A DNA stretch of 64,000 nucleotides from assembly GCA_964017185.1 (NCBI GenBank), contig OZ024880.1, positions 31,462,329 through 31,526,328 of the forward strand, read 5' to 3'. Numbering within the stretch: position 1 is the first letter of the stretch; every line of letters starts with the position of its first letter. The translations under genes were made by a program, and so were the position numbers. Positions 33,141 through 44,031 of this stretch are shown piece by piece. The notes under the pieces are model-generated. The model did no database searches, was not told the DNA's origin, and worked only from the letters and a program-made list of their open reading frames with translations. This stretch comes from Rugalucina vietnamica. Lineage: Eukaryota; Mollusca; Bivalvia; Lucinida; Lucinidae.

Positions 33141-34540
33141 ATTGCCTTTCTCATTAATATGTTTGCTGCTCTTCAAGGATCTCAGTCTTAATTTCTATTA
33201 CTGCAGCTGGTGTTGTGCCATGTGGCGGCCATAAAAAGTCTCCCCGTACATCATCCGTAGTGCAGATTATATTTTTCGTTTGGTCCTTTGAGATCAGCGA
33301 GGATATTCTGAGAAATCTGAAAATTATTATCGGTTTAGACGCATTTTTTAACCATATTTTAATATATTCGGCCCCATTTTGATAATACTAGTTATATTAT
33401 ATTGACTGCTCCGTTGAAAGTTTAAAATTACAGTAATTCTTTTTGGCTCCATATTGCCAAATCTAAAGGGTCACTGACGAGGCTGAAATAGCCGAAACCG
33501 CGGTATGGCCCATTGCCTTTCTCATAAAGACGGGGGGGGGGGGGGGGGGGGTAGAAAAGTTCGAGGAAAACTGCTGCCAAATTTGTAATTGTCATGGAAA
33601 ATTTACGTTCTCTGTGCATGTTGTAAATTTACCTTTATTCAATATATGCTCAAAATTTGAATCAATTCGAATGAAAATTAAGCATTAAATCACGTGAGTT
33701 TCTAGAACCGGCCCAACGTCGAAGCAACTTCATGCTACACGCATCCATGCCGCTGTTTGCAAGCTCTGAAGCATTTTTGGAATCAACCTGGCATACGGGC
33801 GTCTAATTGTCAGTTCTTTGTGTATAATGCGGTGAATTCTGCCGAAACTACAATTCGATATATTGTGTATTTCACGAATTCTACTCTTTTCTATCACGAC
33901 GATCATTTTCGACAGTATGGCGTTATTTGACGTTACACTGCGCGAGTCGACATGGACGCTTTTCTGGTCGTGTAGAAATTATGCATACTACTTACAGATT
34001 GCCGTTTTCTTAATTTCCTTGTCGCCATATGCGTTTAATTCTCTTAGCAGTGTTTCTCCCTTTTAAAATCCGTTCCAAACACATAATTTTTAAAGGCCGT
34101 TGTTCCCCTCTCATTTTAGGCATAGGGCCTACTTACTAAACAATATGGCCGCTTAACGCCTAAATGACGTCACTCAATTATGTAACGCCATTTTCTTATC
34201 ACCAACATTTGAACTTTACTCATACGTACAAAGTTTGGTGAAAATAGCACGATAAACTATTAAATGCAACGTCATCATTAAACATCGACTTTTTGTAAAA
34301 ATGATCAAAAGTGGGCCGGTAATCGTGATGTGCGGTTTCCATAGCAACCGCTTATAATATTGTAATCATGCCAGAGCAGCAAAATTTGCAGTATAAGTAC
34401 AGAATATGTTTATCTATATAACTGTACGAGTTTAATTCATCTGATTTATAAAATAAGCCATGATGACACTTTTCCGCGAACTTTTTGAACACCCTTCGTA
34501 TCTTTGCTGCTCTTAAAGGATCTCAGTCTTATTTTTTATT
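33121..34540 (+). mobile_element. Hammerhead-carrying (retrozyme-like) insertion
   Basis: Absent from the equivalent place in two other array units (near 37675 and 42710): those run directly from the sequence left of 33121 into the sequence right of 34540. It contains a decayed and an intact hammerhead 358 bases apart. A shared end segment (TGCTGCTCTT, GGATCTCAGTCTTA) occurs at 33163-33195 and again at 34503-34536. A G-run (33532-33551) and about 950 bases without similarity interrupt the second unit; a 49-codon ORF there (33917-34066) is not recognised. Likely non-autonomous, moved by another element's reverse transcriptase. Confidence 0.65.
33468..33511 (+). ncRNA. Hammerhead self-cleaving ribozyme (complete core)
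   Basis: All core parts of a type I hammerhead are present in order. Stem I 5' strand GGGTCA (33468-33473), CTGACGA (33474-33480), stem II GGCT/AGCC (33481-33484 with 33490-33493) around a GAAAT loop, GAAA (33494-33497), a two-pair stem III with a CGCG loop, the GTA cleavage triplet (33503-33505), and stem I 3' strand TGGCCC (33506-33511). The stem I strands pair over six positions with one G-T wobble. Cleavage would fall after 33505. Very short stem III is known for retroelement hammerheads. Confidence 0.85.
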
Positions 34541-35251
34541 TTCTATGTTATAGCAAACCCTAAAAAGAAATTATCATTCGTTTACACACACACGGCAAAT
34601 TGGTTTCACGTGCTTAAATTATATGGGCATGATACATCATCAGTGTTGCAGGGTGGTGCCAGTTTAAACTATAGAAACTACGGGTTCAAGTTTCCTGATA
34701 CCTACAATAGCTACATGTATGAGAGAATCCCGTTTATTTACATGTATGAGTCGAATTGTGTACAACACTTATACTGCATAAAAACGCATCCATATACAGC
34801 TTCACTAATATGCTTCACAATATTTTATAGGTGATCGTTGAAACATACCATGCAACAAAACTTTTGATATCTGCAGATGGCTGCCCCGTTTATTACATTG
34901 AGGTATGTCAATAATTATGAGAAAAATCGCTACCTACGTATAAAAATATATATCAATGTCGGAGTGCTTTTTTAAAAGTATTGTCGACCTAAGAAAATAT
35001 TTATTCATCAAAGCAAATATTGACTTCAAACGCTGCGATCAGTGACATTTTGTCTACTATGTGACGGATATATATAGTCCAAAAATATTCACCCGACGTT
35101 GACCTTTATGCAATGCATAAATTAAATCGCTATGACGCTGTATAATAAATTGTCGATATTATCGTAATTGATTCGTGCACTGTCGGTAAGACTCGCTAAA
35201 GTACGTGAAGAATGTGTACCCAGTATATAAACAGTTTGCTACATCATGTAT

Positions 35252-35316
35252 CACAATAGCTCAGTGGTTAGGACACCGGATTTGTAACATGGGGATCCCT
35301 GTTTCGAATCACATAG
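35252..35316 (+). other. tRNA-like sequence (Thr-like), left side of transposon
   Basis: Box A TAGCTCAGTGGTTAGGAC, anticodon-loop-like TTTGTAA (anticodon TGT) and box B GTTTCGAATC in tRNA spacing. Acceptor pairing is poor, so it is a tRNA-derived promoter or pseudogene, not a clear functional tRNA. Confidence 0.5.
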
Positions 35317-35481
35317 AAGTTGAAAAATATATTTTCTTTTTATTTTATTAAATAAAATGCACATCACGTTTTATCATCCTGCAATCGAACGGAGAACATG
35401 ATATTCTTGCTTTATTGTACTTTTCATGTGTCATACATGTATCATGCAACATAAGGGTTTTCAAACAACCACATTGACAAT

Positions 35482-35673
35482 ATGTCTAAGCAGAAGTCAA
35501 ACCATTTCTTATCTTCTAAAGCCAAAGAAATTATTTTCAACGTTTCTGACGCCTTCGAGAAAGAACAGACGCTGGGCTCTGGGTCATTCTTGGACAGAAC
35601 AGTGAAGGTTACGGGTGTGAGCCGCAACACAGTGGATCGAGTTCGACGGGAGAAGAAGGAAACTGATATATGA
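35482..35673 (+). CDS. Helix-turn-helix protein inside a DNA transposon
   Basis: Intact 63-residue ORF from ATG to TGA, centred in the transposon at 35077-36124. Residues about 12-29 (SKAKEIIFNVSDAFEKEQ) look like one helix; residues 39-58 contain TGVSRNTVDRVRREKK, which reads as the turn and recognition helix of a helix-turn-helix domain. From memory of the family type, similar segments occur as the N-terminal DNA-binding part of invertebrate DDE transposase-like proteins; no catalytic domain follows here. It may be a transposase remnant or a stand-alone DNA-binding protein of the element. Basic and hydrophilic, no membrane segment. Confidence 0.5.
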   Translation: MSKQKSNHFLSSKAKEIIFNVSDAFEKEQTLGSGSFLDRTVKVTGVSRNTVDRVRREKKETDI

Positions 35674-35861
35674 TCATATATTGCTGTCTCCCAAAAAGAC
35701 TAGGCGAATAGATGAAATTAATTAGTGTATGAAATATACATATGTATTAAAATAGAAATAAAACATACAAAAAATTGACTAAAAAAAAACAACAAATTAT
35801 AAAATACGACAGAGAATGAATGGGGTACATAAGAAATAATAATAAAAAAAAATGCGATCAA

Positions 35862-35946
35862 TCGTGGGACTCGAACCCGCTATCTGTAAAATGAAAAGTA
35901 ATATCATCTTGATCTGCGTGCTCTACCATTTGAGCTATGCAGTCCT
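35862..35946 (-). other. tRNA-like sequence, right side of transposon
   Basis: On the minus strand: box A ATAGCTCAAATGGTAGAGC and box B GGGTTCGAGTCCC, separated by about 20 bases more than a normal tRNA, like an intron-containing tRNA. Confidence 0.5.
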
Positions 35947-36442
35947 GAACAATTGTTTGGCATAGCAACCTTATATACCGATACATTTACTTTGCTTATA
36001 ATCACGAAGCGTCACGATGATGTACGAGCAACCACGAGGCGTTCCGAAGATAAATTTAGAATTGCAACGAACTATAATTATATACTAATAGAGTTCATCC
36101 AACACCAGGTGAATATTTTTGGACTATACAGGCGCAATAACAAAAGGAAATACGCAAAAACTCCCTCTGGGACCTTTGTTTAGAATCTGTCCGGGCATTA
36201 CCTTTAAATATGAAGAGATAGTCATTAAAAGATATATTCGTGCTGATCAATAGTTATTTATCATTGATGTTTCCAGCGCTCCAGGTGTCGTAGGCACAAA
36301 TATAATACATCCACAAATGAATACAAAAAATGACATTTTATCAAAGACAACAAAAGCGACAATAACCCTTTGAAAATGTCCCTCGAGACATCAGTGTTTA
36401 CTTCTTCATATGAGACTATTTCTATGCCCTATGTTGACGTTT

Positions 36443-36720
36443 CATCAGGAAAACATGTCCGTGCAATGAATACCCAAGTAAATCCCACTTTTATATAGAA
36501 AAACTGGGGTATGCAGGGGTAAACCCATTTTTCTTATTTTTGCTCCAAAACATAGATTGTGGGTACTCGTTAGAACCGCCTCAGCGAGGCGGTTCTAACG
36601 TGTACCCACAATCTATGTATTGAGCAAAAATAAGAAAAACATCAAAATTTTTCAGCTGAAAATGTTCAATTTCTAAGCTCAAAAAATCTCTGTTTATTGC
36701 ATGGGCAAGTTTTCGTAATG
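36443..36720 (+). mobile_element. Family A palindromic element in array unit 2
   Basis: CATCAGGAAAACATGTCCGT to CAAGTTTTCGTAATG with a perfect palindrome centre. Units 3 and 4 lack it at 40620 and 43395; about 40 target bases seem to be lost at the insertion. Confidence 0.8.
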
Positions 36721-38713
36721 TTCTCATTTGTTTTGTTTAACAGACGTTGAAAATCATACGGGGGCCACAACAGGAGAACATGTCCCTTAGAGCTATTTAT
36801 GAGTATTTGAAAAGAAAAAATACTTTAATTGTATAATGTTTCAAAAGACTGTGTAATTTTCTTTACTTGGCTGGATTATTCAAGTTATTTGGTGATATGC
36901 CATTCATATTATATGAACCCTACAGACATGATTGTTCTGCAAATTACGTCAAAGTTTCAAGTTGTATCATGTATTTATTTTTGCTTGTTTATTCGGTTGT
37001 GCCTGCAAAATTCTACAAATTTGTTAAAAATCGTTTGAGACATCGGTGTGATAAACGCATATCATCCTAACAGGCTTTTTGTCGATTCTTGTGATTTTGT
37101 CTAATACATCTAAATTTCGACGTCAAAACAAGTTTGGGAAAACTAAATTGAAAATTAGTAACACAAGGGGAAGATATCGTAAGCCAAGTGAGCAGATATT
37201 TTCCAATAGGTGGCCACTCAGTTACACGGACTTAATATATAAAAACGTACATAAGATGCAACCAAGTCAAAAATCAACTTAAAAACATTAAACAGTTAGA
37301 ACCACAACAGAAGTTCCGCCTGGGAACGGTCAGTTATATAAACGTCTGGGGCAACAATAAGAAATATCATGCACTTTTAAACTTAATGGTATGTTTGAAT
37401 CCGTAGAAATGACAGCTTGCTGTTTAGAACTTAGTTATTCTTAAAATCATTAAACGACGTTGTTAGCTACCAATGAATATTTCCTGGTTTAAGTGAAGCA
37501 AAAAGCCTTTCTCAATCTCCAATAAAATGATGTCACCAAACTGCTACCTTTCTTCTACATTTTTCTTCTTCCAGCTTTCTGAAATTATTTTGTTGATAGA
37601 AATTAAAAGATTTTATATTTTTCAAACTCAAAGTGCATGGCCTTCTTCAGTACATAAATCGAACAGTTTTGCCTATGTTTATGCAAACCCTTAAAAGAAA
37701 TTGATGGGGTAAGTGCAAGAAGGTGTCTTAAGTCATTTTTTGTAAGTTTCTAGAAAAACGCGAAAAACATAAAATTTTGTCATAGGTTTGGCAACCATTT
37801 AAAAAGAGAACCAAATTATTGGTCAAACATGTATTAAATAGAAAACGTCATGAAATTTGTTGAACGATACGGGAGAAAAAATGCTCCATGATTTGCTTAA
37901 TGTGGTTTTTTGAGCTCCTAAAACTATACCAGAACAAATTAGTTTTACATCAGCAAATAGGAACATGTTCTTTGGACTTAGGTGTGTTCTTGCATATAAA
38001 ACACTGTGCAATGTGTGGATTTAGGAATTTTCTGTGGCTTAGCATCCCCTGGTAAAAATTTAAAATAAAAATTTCGCGCATCAAAGTGTAAAAAAGCATC
38101 ACAAACTATACATCAACATGTAGCGTTTTGTATGTAGAAAGCAGTGACATCAAAAACTCATTTTTTGCCAAAAGACATGTTCTTGCACTAACCCCTTCAG
38201 TAATCATGTTATATACACACACGGCAAATTGATTTCACGTGCTTAAATTGCATGGGCATGATACATCATCAGTGTTGCAGGGTGGTGCCAGTTTAAAATA
38301 TGGCCACAGTTAAACTATAAAAACTACGTCGTCAAGTTTTCTGATACCTGTAATAGCTATGACAGAATGTCGTTGTTTTATGAGTCGACTTGTGTACAAC
38401 ACTTATACATTGTACTGCATTATACATTGTACTGCATTAAAAAAAAAAATCATTAATATCAATGTTCGGAACGCAAAAGTATTGTCGACCGAAGAAAGTT
38501 TTTATTCATCAAAGCGAACATTGACTTCAAACGCCGCGATCAGTGACATTTTGTGTAGACGTTTGCGAAAACTCCAAGTGGGACCTTTGTTTTAAATCTG
38601 TTTCTCGCATTACCTTTGGATATGTGTAGAGATAGTCATTAAAATGATATCATTAACAGATCTATTCGTGTCACGAAATAGTTATTTATCATTGATATTT
38701 TCCAGCGCCCCAG

Positions 38714-39155
38714 TAACCCGGATGGTCCAGTCGTCTAATTACGTCCTGTCTGTCCTCCATAGACGCCTGGATCCGTCACTTAATTTTTCTCTTCACGAAT
38801 GACGTCATCGCTGTGAATTGTGGGAAGGGTATTTTCTCGAGATCACGCGTGCATCATGGGAAAAACATTTATATACAAAATATTTTAAGAATAATAATTT
38901 ATTTGACATACAAAATATCATAAACTTAACACATTTTCCCGCTCCCTTGTCATTTTTACCTGTATTTTTTCGATACTCGTGATTTTGAAAAACCAATAAA
39001 ATGTAAACAATGCGTTGCATTATGGGTAAAATGGGAATCCTGCTCTCTGATTGGCCCTCTAAATTTTTTAAGAACGTGAAGCGGTTTTTGATAGGTAGGT
39101 GATCACGCCCTCATGGAGGCTCTGCCTGCCGATAGAGGGCGTGATAAATCGCGTT
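38714..39155. mobile_element. 442-base insertion with 10-base TSD
   Basis: AGCGCCCCAG on both sides (38704-38713 and 39156-39165); other units have the single site (near 36280 and 43230). No TIRs seen, but a hairpin TCACGCCCTC/GAGGGCGTGA lies near the right end. Confidence 0.7.
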
Positions 39156-39224
39156 AGCGCCCCAGGTGTCGTAGGCAGAAATATAATGCATGCACTAATG
39201 AATATAATTTTAAAAAACAATTGA

Positions 39225-40527
39225 TTCCTTTACTAGTTAGAGATTCACAACGAGGACCGAACAATTAGCAAAATGTTATGAACGGCTGCAGAAGATGAGG
39301 TTGAGGTTAGGGCCCTGTAAAACCGGTTTAAGCCCCCCAGTAATTTTATATTCGATTCAATTCAATAGTTTATTTGAGTCTCATGTTGATATACAATATA
39401 CATACAATTATAAACATAGAACAATATGAACTATATCAACCCATTCTATATAGAATTACAAGAGACTATCGTTTGCAAATATCTAAACATTGTACATACA
39501 TATATACATATAAAAGAAATGAATACGATTTCAACGAGTAGCAGGATATTTCAAAACGTATTAACATAACCTGTATATATACATCAGAATGTACAAACGG
39601 CAGAGCATCTGTGACGGAAACAGCTGTCCAGACAGCAAGCGCTCTGCCTCGAAAATGTTCTAACAAGGACATATTCGTAGCTTTGCTACGAATTTAATCT
39701 TGCAATGTCAATCTCATTAGGTACTACACTGTACAAAAGAAAAGGAAGCAAAAATAAATTAGCCTTTCTAATAGAAAAAATATATTTCAGAAAATATATA
39801 TTACCTTCTAATGTGCTTCTAGCGTCATATGGCTAACGCAAGGTCATAGTTCTCAACAACCGAGTGCACAGTTGGTACAAGAACCACCAGCAATGCACAC
39901 AGAATATGAACTTTAAGATGTCGTTTTATTTACACAGATATACAAGTTACTGTAAAAAATATTAATTTAGCAGTGACATCACAACATGACACATACGGTT
40001 AAAATTGTACTTTACAAGGTATCTATACATATATGTAGCGTACATAATATGGTACAGTTAAAATGAAAGCAACACAATAGCTTGTGTGCCCCACACCACC
40101 CACACACGGGGCCCGAACCCCCAGAAATTCTTGTATAAGAAGCTATAAAAACCACAGAGCAAAAGGAGTGCGTCTTATAAGGAGTGGTCCTACAAAGGTC
40201 GTTCCCAACACACACCCCGTCTGTAGTTTAAGAAATGACAAGAAGACGTATACTTGTGCGATACTTCTGTTGTTGTTCTATTTGTTTTATGTTTTGGAGT
40301 CGAATTTTGTGCTGTTTGAACCTTATGTAAGTTTTCTTAGTTTTAGTTATGTTCGGGAAACTGAGTGGCCGCCTATTGGAAAATAGCTGTTCAATCGACT
40401 TACGATATGTCTATAAGTATAAGTATATTATCAATTTGTTTTTTTCCCACCTCGGTTTTTGGAGTGGGAATTTCATTCTGATTGCGCCTTTTCCTGATCA
40501 TTGCATACTTTTACCTTTTTATCAGAG
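39225..40527 (+). mobile_element. Family B retroposon split by a later insertion
   Basis: Family B sequence at 39225-39352 (CTAGTTAGAGATTC to CCAGTAATTTTATATT) resumes at about 40236 (GATACTTCTGTTG) and ends with the family 3' end at 40527. Confidence 0.65.
39353..40235 (-). mobile_element. LINE-like 3' fragment nested in family B
   Basis: Starts with TTCAATTCAATAG; on the minus strand this is a (TTGAA)n-type tail after AATAAACTA, typical of some LINE 3' ends. A 68-codon minus ORF (39466-39672) is not recognised. Classification is tentative. Confidence 0.4.
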
Positions 40528-41057
40528 ATAGTAAAAGCGACAATAACCCTTTGAAAATGTCCCTCAGGACATCAGTGTTTACTTCTTCATATGAAACTAT
40601 TTCTATGCCCTATGTTGACGTTTGTAGGGTCCTGAATGTCCGCAGGACCGTATTGTCCCAAAATCTTTTTGTTTAACAGACGTTGAAAATCAAAAGTGGG
40701 CCACAAGAGGAGAAAATGTCCCTTAGAGCTATTTTTGAGTATTTGAAAAGAAAAAAAAAAAGTACTTTGAACATATAATGTTTCAAGAGACTGTGTAATT
40801 GTTTTACTTAACTGGATTATTCAAATTATTTGGTGATATGCCATGCTTATTATATATATGAACCCTACAGACATGATTGTTCTGCAAATTACGTCAAAGT
40901 ATCAAGTTGTATAATGTATTTTGGCTTGTTTATTGTAGTGCCTGCAAAATTCTACACATAAGCTAAAATTGTTTGAGCCATTATTACAATGACAAACGCA
41001 TATCATCCTAACAGGCATTTTGTCGAAATTAGTTCGTCTATTCTTGTGATTTTTGTC

Positions 41058-41240
41058 TTGATACGGTTATCGCTCAACGATAAAAATTGGGAAATTTGGG
41101 TTATCGCTCAACGATAAATATAGGAAAATTTGGGTTGTCGCTCAACGATAAATATAAAAAAATTTGGGTTATCGCTCAACGATAAATATACGAAAATTTG
41201 GGTTATCGCTCAACGATAAATATAGGAAAATTTGGGCTTA
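41058..41240 (+). repeat. 34-base tandem repeat with a hairpin in each unit
   Basis: Five copies of GGTTATCGCTCAACGATAA plus ATATAGGAAAATTTG. TTATCG and CGATAA pair around CTCAA in each unit. Present only in array unit 3. Confidence 0.85.
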
Positions 41241-41772
41241 CACAAATCAAATGCCTACTTATTTTTCTATCTAAATTTCAACGTCAAGTTTGGGAAAACT
41301 AAATCTAAACTTAGGTACTAACATAAAGACAAGATATCGTTAGACGAGTAAATAGATATTTCCCAATAGGTGGCCACCCAGTTACACGGACATAATATAT
41401 ATAAAACGTACATAAGATGAAACCAGTTCAAAAATCAACACCAAAACAGTGAACAATTAGAACCACAACAGAAGTACCACCTTGGAACGGTCAGTAATAT
41501 AAACATCTAGGGCAACAATAAGAAATATAATGCACTTTTAACCTTAATAGTGTGTTTGAAGCCGTAGAAATGATAGCTTGCTGTTTAGAACTTGTTAGCT
41601 ACCAATGAATATTTCCTGGTTTAAGTGAAGCAAAAAGCCTTTCGTAATCTCCAATAAAAATGATGTCACCTAACTGCTACCTTTCTTCTACATTTTTCTT
41701 CTGCAATCTTTCTTTCACGCGATCAATTTATTCCATATGATTTGCTTACAGATAGCAATTTCTTTTAAATAT

Positions 41773-41971
41773 GTGCCAATACATGAGAAAACCGAGAATG
41801 TGGTTTCCGAACAGGTCCGAGACATGCACTGAAGATAACTGGATGCTTAGAAAATATAGAAATTGTACTATCCGTGTAGCGAAAACAAAGGCGCTAATCA
41901 GCTTCGCATTTACTGCGAAGTTGACCTGCACCTTTACATATGCAAATTATGGTTTTCTCATGATGCGGCTC
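41773..41971 (+). mobile_element. Family C MITE in array unit 4
   Basis: Orthologue of the copies at 29557 and 32288; the right arm of the hairpin is deleted after GCACCTTT. Confidence 0.65.
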
Positions 41972-43628
41972 AAATAAAGGTTTCCGGGAGCAACGTCTCT
42001 GGTGATCGGTAGAAACAAATTTGAAGATGACATTAATCTTCGTAGGAACAAAAATGCAAGAACCTCATTCTCTGTATACAACCTCATATATCGTGTCTAA
42101 GTGACCCGCTAATGAGGTAAAGTGCATGATGAGCTGGCAAGCCGTAAGTTCCTTAATTAAGTTTTTGTTAAAATTCACTCAGAAACTTGATAGAAAACTA
42201 TCAAAAAAAGAAATGGAAAAACTTCTTTTTTTCCATACTCATAATCTGGTAGCAGCTAAACCTCAATTTTAGATAAAGATAGTTTGCCTTCCAAATCATA
42301 GCTAATTACATAACTTATACCATGTTGTCTTGTGAATTATGGATCCTTTCTTAATAATTTCAGCAAGTTTGTTTTAATTAAAGGCGAGTCCAATTCTTGT
42401 TTAGATGAAATATTCTTTAGACTCTACTACAATTAAGCCAAGACAAAGCTAACACCCTGTGTGCACATGGAGTGCACTAGTAATCACTATCAAAATTGCA
42501 AGTAAAGTGCACTTTGTCATGCACATCAAGTGCACTTACTGTTACCTTTCGTCTTGGTAGTACTGTAGGATAAATAAGCATTGTCATCACGACAGCAGGT
42601 CTGTGTAGAAATTAAACAAATCTACAATTATAGAAATTATTTTGCTGATAGAAATTGACGATGTTTATATTGTTCAAACTAAAATTGCATCTTCTTGTCC
42701 AGTACATGTTATAGTTAACCCTAAAAGAAATTATCATGTCGTTTACACACACGGCAAATTGGTTTCACGTGCTTAAATTGCATGGGCATGATACATCATC
42801 AGTGTTGCAGGGTGGTGCCAGTTTAAAATATGGCCACAGTTAAACTATAAAAACTACGCCTTCAAGTTTTCTGATAGTATTACAGTACCTGTAATAGCTA
42901 TGTAAGAATCCCGTTGATTTACACTTATACTGCATAGAAAAAAAAACACGAATCCATATATATTAATGTCGGAATGCAAAAGTATTTGTCGACCTAAGAA
43001 AATGTTTATTCATCAAGCGAATATTGACTTCAAACGCCGCGATCAGTGACATTTTGTCTACTGTGTGACGGATATATACAGGCACAATTATATAAGGAAA
43101 TACGCAAAAACTCCCCTGGGGTCTTTGTTTAAAAACCGTTTCCGGGCATTACCTTTGCATATATGTAGAGATAGCCATTAAAAGATCTATTCGTGTCGAT
43201 CAATGGTTATCTAACATTGATGTGTCCCGGCGCTACAGGTGTCGTAGGCACAAATATGATACGTACAACCGCAAATGAATATAAAATTGACATTTTATCA
43301 ACGACAACAAAAGGTACAATAACCTTTTGAAATTGTCCCTCGGGACATCAGTGTTTACTTCTTCATAGAAGACTATTTCTATGCCCTGTGTTGACGTTTG
43401 TAGGGGTCCGCGATGTCCGCAGGACAGTATTTTTAATTGTTTAACAGACGTTGAAAATCATAACTGGGCTACAATAGGAGAAAATGTTCTTTGAGCTATT
43501 TCTGAGTATTTAAAAAGAAAAAAAAAGTTTATTTTGAAAGTACAATGCTTCAAGAGAGTAATTTTCTTTTCTTGACTGAATTATTCTAGTTATTTGGTGA
43601 TATGTTATCCTTTCTATATGAACCCTAC

Positions 43629-43675
<47 letters not shown>

Positions 43676-43676
43676 G
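43629..43676 (+). repeat. CTAT microsatellite
   Basis: About 12 copies of CTAT at the right end of the array. Confidence 0.95.
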
Positions 43677-43736
43677 GTTACTATTTTCGTTAAGCTAGCT
43701 ACGTTTTGCTATGATACAGTATTCTAATCAAAAATG

Positions 43737-43770
43737 CTCACTGCTCTTAAAGGATCTCAGTTTTACTTTA
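43737..43770 (+). mobile_element. 34-base 5'-truncated copy of the hammerhead-family 3' end
   Basis: CTCACTGCTCTTAAAGGATC and 14 further bases of the family 3' end, flanked on both sides by the identical 16-base sequence ATTCTAATCAAAAATG (43721-43736 and 43771-43786). This is the signature of target-primed insertion of a severely truncated retroposon. Confidence 0.8.
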
Positions 43771-44031
43771 ATTCTAATCAAAAATGATTTATTTCTTCTA
43801 ATTTGATTTTGTTGTTGTTACATTTGTTTATCTAGACAGACCTACATACATCAATTTTCGTATTATCGTTAGGTATTTAAAATTGAAAAAAAGGTTTAAT
43901 ATTCTTCAGTGGTATTTTAAAAGGATATATTCTGACGAAAACGCTGATCATTATGTTACTGTCTGGTATAAATAACATTAAAGTGCGTTTAATTATCTAT
44001 ACATCAAAGCAACTCTTAAACCCTTAAGGGA

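Larger units (their letters stand above)
35077..36124 (+). mobile_element. DNA transposon with tRNA-like ends and an HTH gene
   Basis: Bounded by a 17-base perfect TIR, GTCCAAAAATATTCACC and its reverse complement, with weaker similarity further in. The unit at 43070 has the uninterrupted site GGATATATACAGG, so the insertion duplicated TA or TATA. Inside are a plus-strand tRNA-like sequence (35252), the HTH ORF (35482) and a minus-strand tRNA-like sequence (35946), pointing toward each other. Probably in the Tc1/mariner-IS630 range by its target, but no catalytic domain is present. Confidence 0.75.
29345..43627 (+). repeat. About four diverged tandem units of a non-coding segment
   Basis: Collinear blocks recur in order. 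U1 is about 29345-31760, U2 31770-37130, U3 37140-41290 and U4 41290-43627. Example landmarks: CCAATAAA...GATGTCACC (29430, 32165, 37525, 41655), GGGCATGATACATCATCAGT (34625, 38255, 42785), ACGCCGCGATCAGTGACATT (31197, 35030, 38530, 43035), TTAACAGACGTTGAAAATCA (31508, 36737, 40674, 43441). A family B fragment sits at the same place in U2, U3 and U4 (31790, 37160, 41310), so it predates the duplication. Copies differ by later insertions. No conserved ORF was found. Confidence 0.8.

Noticed and set aside
33917-34066. ORF beginning MALFDVTLRES, faintly like HMGL-family DVTLRDG motifs
   Set aside because: Only 49 codons, no further motif, no splice sites, inside a repeat insertion; the match is too short.
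35252-35946. Functional tRNA genes in the 35 kb transposon
   Set aside because: Box A and B are good but acceptor stems do not pair well by eye; kept as tRNA-like sequences.
41058-41240. CRISPR-like array
   Set aside because: Eukaryotic context, spacers nearly identical, no cas genes; it is an ordinary tandem repeat with hairpins.
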